From Streptomyces scabichelini (lineage in GTDB: Bacteria; Actinomycetota; Actinomycetes; Streptomycetales; Streptomycetaceae), in the NCBI RefSeq assembly GCF_011045015.1, contig NZ_JAAKZY010000043.1, positions 1 to 56,995 on the forward strand: a stretch of DNA of 56,995 bases, read 5' to 3'. The stretch's first letter is position 1, and every line of letters begins with the position of its first letter. A program made the translations under genes and the position numbers. Below the pieces are notes generated by a model that saw nothing but the letters and a program-made list of their open reading frames with translations, was not told the origin of the DNA and did not search any database. Shown one piece after another: positions 17,131 to 24,795 of the stretch.

Positions 17131-17266
17131 ACTCTCCAGGAGGGCTCGCGCCCGCTCCACCCGCCGGACGGCGTGGTTGCTCACGCCGAGCAGGCCGACC
17201 GTACCTTCGCCGCCTTGCCGCCTCGCGGCGGGTCTTCGGGCCCGTGCCGGTCGTGCGGTACTTCAT
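17122..17266 (-). pseudogene. Aldo/keto reductase remnant
   Basis: The ATG at 17266, preceded by a good GGGAG site, opens MKYRTTGTGPKTRRE, the usual N-terminus of a group of actinobacterial aldo/keto reductases. After only about 15 codons the homology jumps to an internal fragment in another frame, GTVGLLGVSNHAVRRVERAR (17214 to about 17122), which normally sits more than 100 residues further on. The NADPH-binding and catalytic Tyr regions are absent. Internal deletion plus frameshift therefore left a non-functional relic between tetR and the Nudix gene. Confidence 0.65.
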
Positions 17267-17353
17267 GACGCTCCCTCCCACTCGCCCCCGGTCGTCGGGG
17301 CACGGACGGGAGTCTTCAGCTTGGGGCGCACTCCGGGTCGAGTGCCCGCGTGT

Positions 17354-18016
17354 TCACTTCGCGAACGGCCCCTCCAACGCCGCCCACTGCAGCAGCATGA
17401 TGGTCTTCGCGTCGGCGATCTCCCCCGTGCGGATCATCTCCAGAGCCCGGCGGAAGGGGAGTTCGAGGATCTCGATGTCCTCGCCCTCCTCGTCCAGGCC
17501 CCCGCCTTCGTGGGTGCGGGTCGTCGGGCCGTAGGCGGCGGCGTAGAAGCTGACGCGTTCGGTGACCGAGCCGGGGCTCATGTAGACGTCGAAGACGTGC
17601 TGGACGTCGCCGATGGTGTGGCCGGTCTCCTCCACCACCTCGCGGCGTACGGCGAGTTCCGGGTGCTCGTCATCGTCGTCGAGCAGTCCGCCAGGGGTTT
17701 CGATCAGCATGCCGTCGGGGTGCCCGTTGACGTACACGGGGAAGCGGAACTGGCGGGTGAGCAGCACGGTTTCGCGCTCGGTGTCGTACAGCAGCATCGT
17801 GGCGCCGTTGCCGCGGTCGTGTGTCTCGCGCTCCTGGGTGCTCCAGGTTCCGTCGGCGTGCTGGAAGTCGAAGGTGGTGGTGCGTTCCACGTACCAGTGG
17901 CTGGACAGCAGTTTCACGTCCCGGACCTTGATCCGGGGATTGCCGGTGAGGTCGCGGCCGGTCCGGTCGAGTCCGGTGCGGCCGCGGCGGTCCGGGGTGT
18001 CGATACCGGCGGTCAT
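17354..18016 (-). CDS. Nudix hydrolase (GDP-mannose/ADP-ribose pyrophosphatase-like)
   Basis: A 220-residue protein. The Nudix box GGLLDDDDEHPELAVRREVVEETGHTIG matches GX5EX7REUXEEXGU if the first glutamate is taken as the E of HPEL; REVVEETG is intact. Flanking segments FRFPVYVNGHPDGMLIETPGG and YMSPGSVTERVSFYAA are those of the NudK/ADP-ribose pyrophosphatase group, which hydrolyse GDP-sugars or ADP-ribose. ATG 18016 overlaps the stop of an 18-codon upstream frame (ATGA). The gene is divergent from the lanthipeptide operon and may merely be a neighbour. A link to nucleotide-sugar turnover for the glycan locus is possible but not shown. Confidence 0.8.
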   Translation of the reverse strand: MTAGIDTPDRRGRTGLDRTGRDLTGNPRIKVRDVKLLSSHWYVERTTTFDFQHADGTWSTQERETHDRGNGATMLLYDTERETVLLTRQFRFPVYVNGHPDGMLIETPGGLLDDDDEHPELAVRREVVEETGHTIGDVQHVFDVYMSPGSVTERVSFYAAAYGPTTRTHEGGGLDEEGEDIEILELPFRRALEMIRTGEIADAKTIMLLQWAALEGPFAK

Positions 18017-18069
18017 CGGACACCACACCGGCGGGGAAGCACATACGAGTTGGTCTGCGAGTTGGTCAT
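18013..18069 (-). CDS. 18-codon upstream ORF coupled to the Nudix gene
   Basis: ATG 18069 to TGA 18015-18013 encodes MTNSQTNSYVLPRRCGVR; its stop overlaps the Nudix start (ATGA). It lies between the large hairpin at 18095-18136 and the Nudix gene. It could be a leader peptide controlling the Nudix gene or a chance frame; the upstream SD (AGAAGC) is weak. Confidence 0.35.
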   Translation of the reverse strand: MTNSQTNSYVLPRRCGVR

Positions 18070-18087
18070 GGTTGCTTCTATCACTCT

Positions 18088-18136
18088 CTTGTGCGGGTGT
18101 GAGATCCGCACAAGCGACTGTGCGGATCTCACACCC
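18088..18136. promoter_or_regulatory. Overlapping alternative hairpins (attenuator-like or operator)
   Basis: An 18-bp perfect stem (18095-18112 with 18119-18136, loop AGCGAC) overlaps a 9-bp stem (18088-18096 with 18106-18114). The two cannot form together. It is located in the divergent region between the Nudix and LanKC genes. Confidence 0.6.
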
Positions 18137-18346
18137 TTCCGGTGACAGACGAGTGATGTCCCTGCCCCCGCGCTCTGCCATCGTGGGAGGTGAGAAGCAC
18201 CGGGAAGACGAGGAAGACGGTCAGGGAGACAGGAAGACGGCCTGAGTACCCCGGTCGCCCGTTCCCCGGTGCCCGTTCCCGCCCATCGCCCCGTCACTGC
18301 GAGGGCACCCGCTCGGAGAGGGGAGCCCGTCCGGCTGGAGGCTTCC

Positions 18347-21034
18347 GTGGACAAGCGGTACGAGGTGTACTGCCTCACGCACCCGCGTTTCTACGACGCG
18401 CCGCACCACGGCAGGACGCGTGGCTGCTTCCGGCAGGCCCGGCGTCGGCTGCCCGCCTCGTGGGCGCGTGAGGAACTCGGCGAGTGGGTGGTGTGCCGTC
18501 CCACCGGCACGGTGCTTCCCTCGCAAGGCTGGAAGATCCACGTGTCGGCGTGCCTGGACAACGCGCAGACGGTCCTGAACGCGGTGTGGGACTACTGCGT
18601 CCCGCGCGGCATCGCGTTCAAGTTCCTCCCGGACAAGGAAACCCTGTTCCTCGCCAACGCCAAGTACGCGCATCGCGGGTCGAGCGGGAAGTTCGTGACC
18701 GTTTACCCCGTCGACGAGGCCCAGTGCGAGCGTGTGCTCACCGAACTGGGCGCCGTCCTCGACGGCCGGCCGGGACCGTACATCCTCAGCGACCTGCGCT
18801 GGAGGGCCGGCCCGCTCTACGTCAGGTACGGGGCCTACGCCGACCGCTACTGCGTGTCGGCCGACGGTGCGGTGGAGCAGGCGGTGGAGGATCCCTCCGG
18901 TCGTCTGGTCCCCGATGTGCGCGGCCCCACCTTCCAGGTGCCGGAGTGGGTGCGGCTGCCCGGATTCCTCGAACCCCACCTCGCCGAGAGCCGACGGACC
19001 ACCGTCACCGACCTGCCCTACCGGATCGAGAAGGCGCTGCACTTCTCCAACGGCGGCGGGCTGTACGCCGGGGTGGACATCCGCACGCAGGAACGCGTCG
19101 TCCTCAAGGAGGCCCGGCCGCACGCCGGGCTCACCCCGGACGGCGCGGACGCCGTGACCCGCCTGGAGCGCGAGCGGGAAGCCCTGGAACGGCTGCGCGG
19201 CCTGCCCTGCGTCCCCCAACTCCGCGATCATTTCGAACTGGGCGGTCACCAGTTTCTCGTCGAGGAGTTCATCGAGGGCACGGCCCTGCACAACCAGTTC
19301 GTCAAGCGCTATCCGCTCGTCGCGTCGGACCCGGGCCCGGCGGCCTTCGCCGACTACGCCTCTTGGGCCCTCGACATACAGCGGCAGGTGGAGAACGCGG
19401 TAGCGGCGGTCCACGAGCGGGGCATCGTGATCGGTGACGTGCACACGGACAACGTCCTGGTCCGTCCCGACGGCAAGGTGGTGCTGATCGACTTCGAGGG
19501 CGCGTCGGACGTCACGCACGCGCGGCACCAGGTCCTCGCCGCCCCCGGCTTCGTCGCCCCGCGCGCTGCCACCGGCTTCGACATCGACCGGCACGCGCTG
19601 GCCTGCCTGAGGCTCTCCCTGTTCATGCCGCTGACGGGCCTGATCGAACTGGACCGCGGCAAGGCGGGACAGTTCGCCAGGGAGGCCGCGCGACTTTTCC
19701 CGGTCCCCCGCGATTTCCTCGACGAGGCCGTACGCACCATCACCGGCGACGGCGGGATGGCCACCGGGGCGGACGACGAGCCCCGCCTCGACCCCGACCA
19801 CTCCGGCTGGCTGCGCACCCGGGAGTCGATCACCGGCGCCATCCTGGCCGCCGCCACACCCGAGCGCCACGACCGGCTTTTCCCGGGCGACATCGAGCAG
19901 TTCACCATCCCGGGCGGCGGTCTCGATCTGGCCCACGGGGCCGCGGGCGTGCTGTACGCACTGGACGTGACGGGCGCCGGGCGCCACCCGGACCACGAGG
20001 ACTGGCTGATCCGGCGCGCGCTCCAGCCGGAATCCGGCAGCCGTCTCGGCTTCTACGACGGCCTGCACGGCATCGCGTACGTCCTCGAACGCCTCGGGCA
20101 CCACGAGGAGGCCGTCAAGGTCCTCGACATGTGCCTGGGCGAACGCTGGGAGATCCTGCCCCTCGATCTCAAGGGCGGCCTGTCCGGCATAGGGCTCAAC
20201 CTGCTGCATTTCGCGACCACCACCGGCGACGCCGCCTGCCGGGACGCCGCCCACCGCGCGGCGGACATCGTCGCTGGCCGGCTGGGCCCCGCCGACGGCG
20301 TACCGGAGACCAGCGGCGGCACCCACCCGAGAGCGGGGCTGATGTACGGGGCGTCCGGGCCCGCGCTGCTGTTCCTGCGTCTGTACGAGCACGGCGGCGA
20401 CCCGGCCCTGCTCGACCTGGCCGCCACCGCGCTGCGGCAGGAACTGCGCCGCTGCCTCGTGCGCGAGGACGGGTCGATGGAGGTGAACGAGGGCTGGCGC
20501 ACCATGCCGTATCTCGCCGACGGCAGCGTGGGCATCGGCATGGTCCTCGACGACTACCTGACCCACCGCGCGGATGAGGAGTTCTCGTCCGCCGCAGACG
20601 CGATCCGCAAGGCGGCCAGGGCGTCCTTCTACATCGAACCCGGCCTCTTCGACGGCCTCGCCGGGATGATCCTCCACCTCAGCCGACCGCACCCGCCCGG
20701 CACAGCCGCCGCACGTGACCCCGTGATCGCGGACCACGTGCGCCGTCTGGCCCGCCACGCCTGCGTACTCGACGGCCGACTGGCCTTCCCCGGCGAGCAG
20801 TTGATGCGGCTGTCGATGGACCTCGCCACCGGGGGCGCGGGCGTCCTGCTCGCCCTGGGCGCCGCCTTCCACTCCCGGCCGACCGGACTGCCGTTCCTGA
20901 TACGGGACGCGGCCGCACATGAACCTCTCTCGTCCCCACCGAGTACGCGAGAGGAGGTGAGAACACATGTCGCTGCTCGAACTGCAGGGCCTGACCATCG
21001 AGTCGGAGACCGGCCAGGCACCGCCGCCAGGTAG
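18347..21034 (+). CDS. ramC: Class III lanthipeptide synthetase LanKC (RamC/AmfT-like)
   Basis: About 895 residues from GTG 18347 (GGAGG five nt upstream); the start VDKRYEVYCL is where RamC-type proteins begin, although the frame opens earlier. The three modules are an N-terminal phospho-Ser/Thr lyase region (about 1-215), a kinase-like domain (about 220-500; GDVHTDNVLV at the catalytic loop near 361 and LIDFEGA near 382), and a C-terminal LanC-like cyclase region (GLSGIGLNLLHF, LMYGASGPALLFL, YLADGSVGIGMVLDDY) in which I see no CHG zinc motif, as in RamC. It phosphorylates, eliminates and cyclises Ser and Cys of the precursor encoded next. Its 3' end overlaps the precursor gene by 68 nt in another frame, which is unusual. 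Cytosolic. Confidence 0.93.
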   Translation: MDKRYEVYCLTHPRFYDAPHHGRTRGCFRQARRRLPASWAREELGEWVVCRPTGTVLPSQGWKIHVSACLDNAQTVLNAVWDYCVPRGIAFKFLPDKETLFLANAKYAHRGSSGKFVTVYPVDEAQCERVLTELGAVLDGRPGPYILSDLRWRAGPLYVRYGAYADRYCVSADGAVEQAVEDPSGRLVPDVRGPTFQVPEWVRLPGFLEPHLAESRRTTVTDLPYRIEKALHFSNGGGLYAGVDIRTQERVVLKEARPHAGLTPDGADAVTRLEREREALERLRGLPCVPQLRDHFELGGHQFLVEEFIEGTALHNQFVKRYPLVASDPGPAAFADYASWALDIQRQVENAVAAVHERGIVIGDVHTDNVLVRPDGKVVLIDFEGASDVTHARHQVLAAPGFVAPRAATGFDIDRHALACLRLSLFMPLTGLIELDRGKAGQFAREAARLFPVPRDFLDEAVRTITGDGGMATGADDEPRLDPDHSGWLRTRESITGAILAAATPERHDRLFPGDIEQFTIPGGGLDLAHGAAGVLYALDVTGAGRHPDHEDWLIRRALQPESGSRLGFYDGLHGIAYVLERLGHHEEAVKVLDMCLGERWEILPLDLKGGLSGIGLNLLHFATTTGDAACRDAAHRAADIVAGRLGPADGVPETSGGTHPRAGLMYGASGPALLFLRLYEHGGDPALLDLAATALRQELRRCLVREDGSMEVNEGWRTMPYLADGSVGIGMVLDDYLTHRADEEFSSAADAIRKAARASFYIEPGLFDGLAGMILHLSRPHPPGTAAARDPVIADHVRRLARHACVLDGRLAFPGEQLMRLSMDLATGGAGVLLALGAAFHSRPTGLPFLIRDAAAHEPLSSPPSTREEVRTHVAARTAGPDHRVGDRPGTAAR

Positions 21035-21095
21035 CCGGGCAAGCAAGAACTGCTTCAACAACCCGAGCTTCCTCAGCCGGCTCCTGTGCTTCTGA
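20967..21095 (+). CDS. Class III lanthipeptide precursor peptide
   Basis: A 42-codon gene with a very strong ribosome binding site (GAGGAGGTGA, 20951-20960) six nt before the ATG. The leader begins MSLLELQGLT, matching the LLELQ/LFDLQ box that LanKC enzymes recognise. The C-terminal core holds two ring motifs: S23-x2-S26-x2-C29 (GSRASKNC) and S34-x2-S37-x3-C41 (SFLSRLLCF). Both fit Ser-x2-Ser-xn-Cys needed for labionin or lanthionine plus dehydroalanine. GSRAS is shared with SapB, but the first ring is one residue shorter and the middle segment FNNP differs. Expected product: an amphiphilic two-ring lanthipeptide, exported by the following ABC pair. Too short to be found by ordinary ORF length cutoffs. 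Confidence 0.88.
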   Translation: MSLLELQGLTIESETGQAPPPGSRASKNCFNNPSFLSRLLCF

Positions 21096-21134
21096 CCGCT
21101 ACGCGGGGGCACTTCAGGCGCCCCCGCCCCCTCC

Positions 21135-21175
21135 GTACGAACCGCACGAACCCTACGAACCCTACGAACCGTACG
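21135..21175 (+). repeat. 9-bp TACGAACC-type tandem repeat after the precursor gene
   Basis: About 4.5 copies of a 9-bp unit (G/C-Y-ACGAACC) at 21135-21175, in the 96-nt gap between the precursor stop and the ABC exporter start. Close to the SD of the exporter gene. Confidence 0.8.
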
Positions 21176-21191
21176 TCGACGGGAGCCGCCG

Positions 21192-22922
21192 GTGGACCGA
21201 CGTGCGGCGGACCGTCTGCTGCTGGCGGCGGTCCGTCGAGGTGGTGTCTGGGGCGGTGTCCTGGCCGCCGCATCGGTCCTGCTCGCCGGGGTCTACGTCG
21301 CTCTGCCCGCCCTCATGGGCCGCTCCGTCGACGCCGTGCTGGGGAACGGCGACACGGCACTGTGGCTGACTCTGTCCGCCGTCGCCGTCACGCTGCTGGT
21401 GGTGTGCGACGCCGCAGACGACTACGCGGCCGCCGTAGCCAATGCCCACTCCACGGCCTGGCTCCGGCACACCTTGCTCGGGCACGTCCTCGACATGGGC
21501 ACCCGTGCCACCCGCCGCTACACCCCCGGCGACCTGGTGGCCCGAATGGTCGGCAACACCGCGCGGGCCGGCAGTGCACCGTCGGGCCTGGTGTGGGCGG
21601 TGACCGAACTGATCCCTCCCGTCGGGGCCGTGGTGGCCCTGGCCCTCATCGATCCCTGGCTGTGCCTCACGTTCCTCGCCGGACTGCCGCTGATCGTCGT
21701 GGTGGTCGCCGCCTTCGTGCACGACGTCTCCGACCTCAACGACCGCTACTTCGCCACGCAGGGCCGGATCGCCGCCCGGCTCGGTGACGCCCTCACCGGC
21801 ATCCGCACCATCACCGCCGCCGGGACCACGGCACGCGAAGCCGGCCGGGTGCTGGAGCCGCTGCCCGCACTGCACCGCCACGGCGTGGGCATGTGGCGCG
21901 CGCTCGCCAGGGCCTCCGCACGGGACGCGGCGATCGTCCCCCTGCTGGAGGTCGCCGTGCTGGCCGTGGCCGGACTGGGCCTCGCCCAGGGCCGCATCAC
22001 ACCGGGTCAGATGCTTGCCGCGAGCGAGTACGTACTGCTGGCCACCGGCGTGAGTTCGCTGGTGGCGTCGGTGAACCAGCTCGCCTTCGCGCGTGCCACC
22101 GCGGGGCGGGTCGCCGAGGTGCTGGGCGAGCCCACGGTGACGTACGGCGGCGCGCGACTGCCCGCCGGGGGCGGCGGGCGGCTGGAGTTCCGCCGGGTGA
22201 CCGTACGCACCGCTGAGGGCGGCACCGTACTGGACGGCGTCGACCTGGATCTGCCGGCGGGCGCGCTGACCGCCGTTGTGGGGAGCTCCGGATCCGGCAA
22301 GTCCGTACTGGCCGCTCTGGCCGGGCGGCTGACCGACCCGGACGCGGGCGAGGTGCGGCTCGACGGAGTGCCGCTGCGCGATGTGGACCGTACAGAGCTG
22401 CGGCGGGCCGTCGCGTACGGCTTCGAACGCCCGGCGCTGCTGGGCGAGACCTTCGCCGACGCGATCGCCTTCGGGCCGCGGACGCCCTCGGCCGCGGAGG
22501 TGTCGGCAGGGGCCGCCGCCGCACGCGCCGACGCCTTCATCCGGACCATGCCCGAGGGGTACGGCACCCGGCTCACCGCGGCCCCGCTGTCCGGCGGAGA
22601 GACCCAGCGGGTCGGCCTGGCACGGGCGTTCGTCCAGGCCGGCCAGTACGGCCGTCTCGTGGTGCTCGATGACGTGACGGCCAGCCTCGACACCGTCACC
22701 GAGCACCACATCACTCAGGTACTCACCGGATCCGGGGCGCTCGCCCGCCGTACGCGACTCGTCGTGACCCACCGGGCCTCCACCGCCGCCCGCGCGGACC
22801 TCGTCGTCTGGCTCGACGCGGGGCGCGTCCGGGGGCAGGGCACTCACCGCGAACTGTGGGCGGAGCCGGAGTACCGGGCCGTCTTCCGTCCGCGACCGGC
22901 ACTCCACGGGAGCGTCCGGTGA
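21192..22922 (+). CDS. ramA: ABC half-exporter, lanthipeptide locus (RamA-like)
   Basis: A 576-residue membrane-ATPase fusion. About six membrane helices occupy residues 15-300. The nucleotide-binding domain has Walker A GSSGSGKS, signature LSGGETQR, Walker B LVVLDDVTASLD and H-loop VTHRAS. The residue after the Walker B aspartate is Asp rather than the catalytic Glu, so this half probably does not hydrolyse ATP by itself. Starts at GTG 21192, 96 nt after the precursor stop, and ends overlapping the second half (GTGA). The pair should export the modified peptide, perhaps without a built-in protease, as no C39 domain is present. Confidence 0.88.
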   Translation: MDRRAADRLLLAAVRRGGVWGGVLAAASVLLAGVYVALPALMGRSVDAVLGNGDTALWLTLSAVAVTLLVVCDAADDYAAAVANAHSTAWLRHTLLGHVLDMGTRATRRYTPGDLVARMVGNTARAGSAPSGLVWAVTELIPPVGAVVALALIDPWLCLTFLAGLPLIVVVVAAFVHDVSDLNDRYFATQGRIAARLGDALTGIRTITAAGTTAREAGRVLEPLPALHRHGVGMWRALARASARDAAIVPLLEVAVLAVAGLGLAQGRITPGQMLAASEYVLLATGVSSLVASVNQLAFARATAGRVAEVLGEPTVTYGGARLPAGGGGRLEFRRVTVRTAEGGTVLDGVDLDLPAGALTAVVGSSGSGKSVLAALAGRLTDPDAGEVRLDGVPLRDVDRTELRRAVAYGFERPALLGETFADAIAFGPRTPSAAEVSAGAAAARADAFIRTMPEGYGTRLTAAPLSGGETQRVGLARAFVQAGQYGRLVVLDDVTASLDTVTEHHITQVLTGSGALARRTRLVVTHRASTAARADLVVWLDAGRVRGQGTHRELWAEPEYRAVFRPRPALHGSVR

Positions 22923-24751
22923 ACCCGGGCCCGCGTGGTCTGCTGCGTTCCACTCTGCGCACGCGGCGCCGGGAGTTCGTACGGCTCACCGGCTGGTCGC
23001 TGGTCCAGGCCGTGCCCGCGCTGCTGTCCGGCTTGCTGGTCGCCCGGGCCGTCGATGACGGCTTCCTCGCCGACCGCGGCACCGAGGGCTTCGGCTGGCT
23101 CGGGCTGCTGGCCTGCGCCGTGCTGGTCGGCGCCTGGGGCACCCGGCACGCCACGCTCCAACTGGCCGAGATCGTCGAGCCGTTCCGCGACGACCTGGTC
23201 GGCCTCGTCACCACCGGCACGCTGCGCCGCTCCGCCCGCCTCGGGCAGCCCGCCGACACGGCCGGCGTGGCACGGCTGACCGAGCAGGTGGAGATCGCCC
23301 GCGAGTCGTACGGGGCGGTCGTGATGTGGGTGCAAACCTTCGCTGTCACGGCGGTGAGCGTGCTGCTCGGTCTTGCCGCGCTCAACCCTGTCCTCCTCCT
23401 GCTTGTTCTGCCGCCCCTCATGGCCGGCCTCGGCCTCTTCCTGCTGGCCCTGCGGGCGATGGCGGCTCGGCAGCGAGCGGTCGTCCTCGCCGACGAGGCC
23501 ATCGCCCAGCAGGTGAGCGCGGTGGCCGACGGGCTGCGGGACTTGACGGCGTGCGGCGCCGAGGAACACGTACGCGGTCGGGCCGGCGCCCGTATCGACG
23601 AGGCGGCGAGCGCGGCCCGCGCCCTGGCCCGGCTCACCGCCTTGCGAACCGCCGCGCTGGGCGTCGGCGGCTGGCTGCCGATCGTGCTGATTCTGGCTGC
23701 GGCCCCCTGGCTGATCCGGAGCGGGGTGACGGCCGGCGGCATCCTGGGCGCCCTGACCTACATCTCCCAGGGCCTGCAACCCGCCCTACGAGGATTCGTC
23801 CAGGGCCTCGGCGGCAGCGGCCTGTGGCTGCTGGTCACCCTCACTCGGATCCTGGAGGCAGCGACCCCGGCTCCCCCTACGGTGACAGCGACACCAGCGA
23901 CGGCCCCGTCCCGGGCTGCCGGTACCGGCGCCGAACCGGGCAATACCCCCTTCGCCGCCGCCAGTACGGCCCTGTCTCCCGCAGCAGCAGCGGGTACGCC
24001 GGAGGGAGCGCAGCCCAGAGACGGCGGTGTCCAGTTGTGTGGTGTCACCTTCGGGTACGCCCGTTCCGCCGAGCCGGTCGTCCGGGAACTCGACCTCGCC
24101 CTCGCGACGGGCACCCACCTGGCGGTCGTCGGCCCCAGCGGCGCGGGCAAGTCCACCCTCGCCGCGCTCATCGCCGGGGTGCTCCAACCGCAGGCCGGCC
24201 AGATCCGCCTGGGCGGTGTCCCGGTCCGGTCCCTGGACACCGGCCGGCTGTCCCGGTCCCGCGTGCTGATCCCGCAGGAGGCGTACGTCTTCGCCGGCAC
24301 CCTGCGCGAGAACCTCGCCTACCTCCACCCGACGGCCACCCCGTCCGACCTCGACGCGGCGGTCCACGCCATCGGCGCGGATCCGCTCGCCGAACGCCTC
24401 GGCGGCTACGACGCGCCCGTGAACCCGGCCCTGCTCTCCGCCGGTGAGCGCCAGTTGATCGCCCTCGTCCGGGCCTTGTTGCCGCCTGCGCGGCTGCTCC
24501 TGCTGGACGAGGCCACCTGCCACCTCGACCCGGCCGCCGAGGCGGTCGCCGAACGGGCCTTCGCCTGCCGCCCGGCCACCCTGGTCGTCTGCGCCCACCG
24601 GATCAGCTCCGCCCTGCGCGCCGACCTCGTCCTCGTCATGGACGGCCCCCGCTGCCGCCTCGGCACGCACGACCAGTTGATGGCCGACTGCGCCCTCTAC
24701 CGCGATCTGTTCGGCCACTGGGATCACGTGGCGGCCGACGTACGGCAGTGA
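22919..24751 (+). CDS. ramB: ABC half-exporter, lanthipeptide locus (RamB-like)
   Basis: A 610-residue half-transporter starting at GTG 22919 inside the stop of the first half (GTGA). Six membrane helices (about 25-300), then an Ala/Pro/Thr-rich linker (about 320-375) that is longer than usual, then an ATPase with Walker A GPSGAGKS, signature LSAGERQ, Walker B LLLLDEATCHLD with the catalytic Glu, and H-loop AHRIS. This is the canonical, hydrolysis-competent half, complementing the degenerate partner. Expected to be a heterodimer in the membrane. Confidence 0.88.
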   Translation: MNPGPRGLLRSTLRTRRREFVRLTGWSLVQAVPALLSGLLVARAVDDGFLADRGTEGFGWLGLLACAVLVGAWGTRHATLQLAEIVEPFRDDLVGLVTTGTLRRSARLGQPADTAGVARLTEQVEIARESYGAVVMWVQTFAVTAVSVLLGLAALNPVLLLLVLPPLMAGLGLFLLALRAMAARQRAVVLADEAIAQQVSAVADGLRDLTACGAEEHVRGRAGARIDEAASAARALARLTALRTAALGVGGWLPIVLILAAAPWLIRSGVTAGGILGALTYISQGLQPALRGFVQGLGGSGLWLLVTLTRILEAATPAPPTVTATPATAPSRAAGTGAEPGNTPFAAASTALSPAAAAGTPEGAQPRDGGVQLCGVTFGYARSAEPVVRELDLALATGTHLAVVGPSGAGKSTLAALIAGVLQPQAGQIRLGGVPVRSLDTGRLSRSRVLIPQEAYVFAGTLRENLAYLHPTATPSDLDAAVHAIGADPLAERLGGYDAPVNPALLSAGERQLIALVRALLPPARLLLLDEATCHLDPAAEAVAERAFACRPATLVVCAHRISSALRADLVLVMDGPRCRLGTHDQLMADCALYRDLFGHWDHVAADVRQ

Positions 24752-24795
24752 CCGCGGTGCCGAGTCGGCGCTCCCTACTGGCTACAACACACCGG

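Noticed and set aside
20967..21095. Calling the peptide SapB (RamS)
   Set aside because: Only GSRAS and the leader style match; ring spacing and the second half of the core differ.
18221..21112. A 963-residue minus-strand open frame covering lanKC and the precursor
   Set aside because: The plus strand carries the LanKC kinase and cyclase motifs and a coupled precursor gene, so the minus frame is a shadow.
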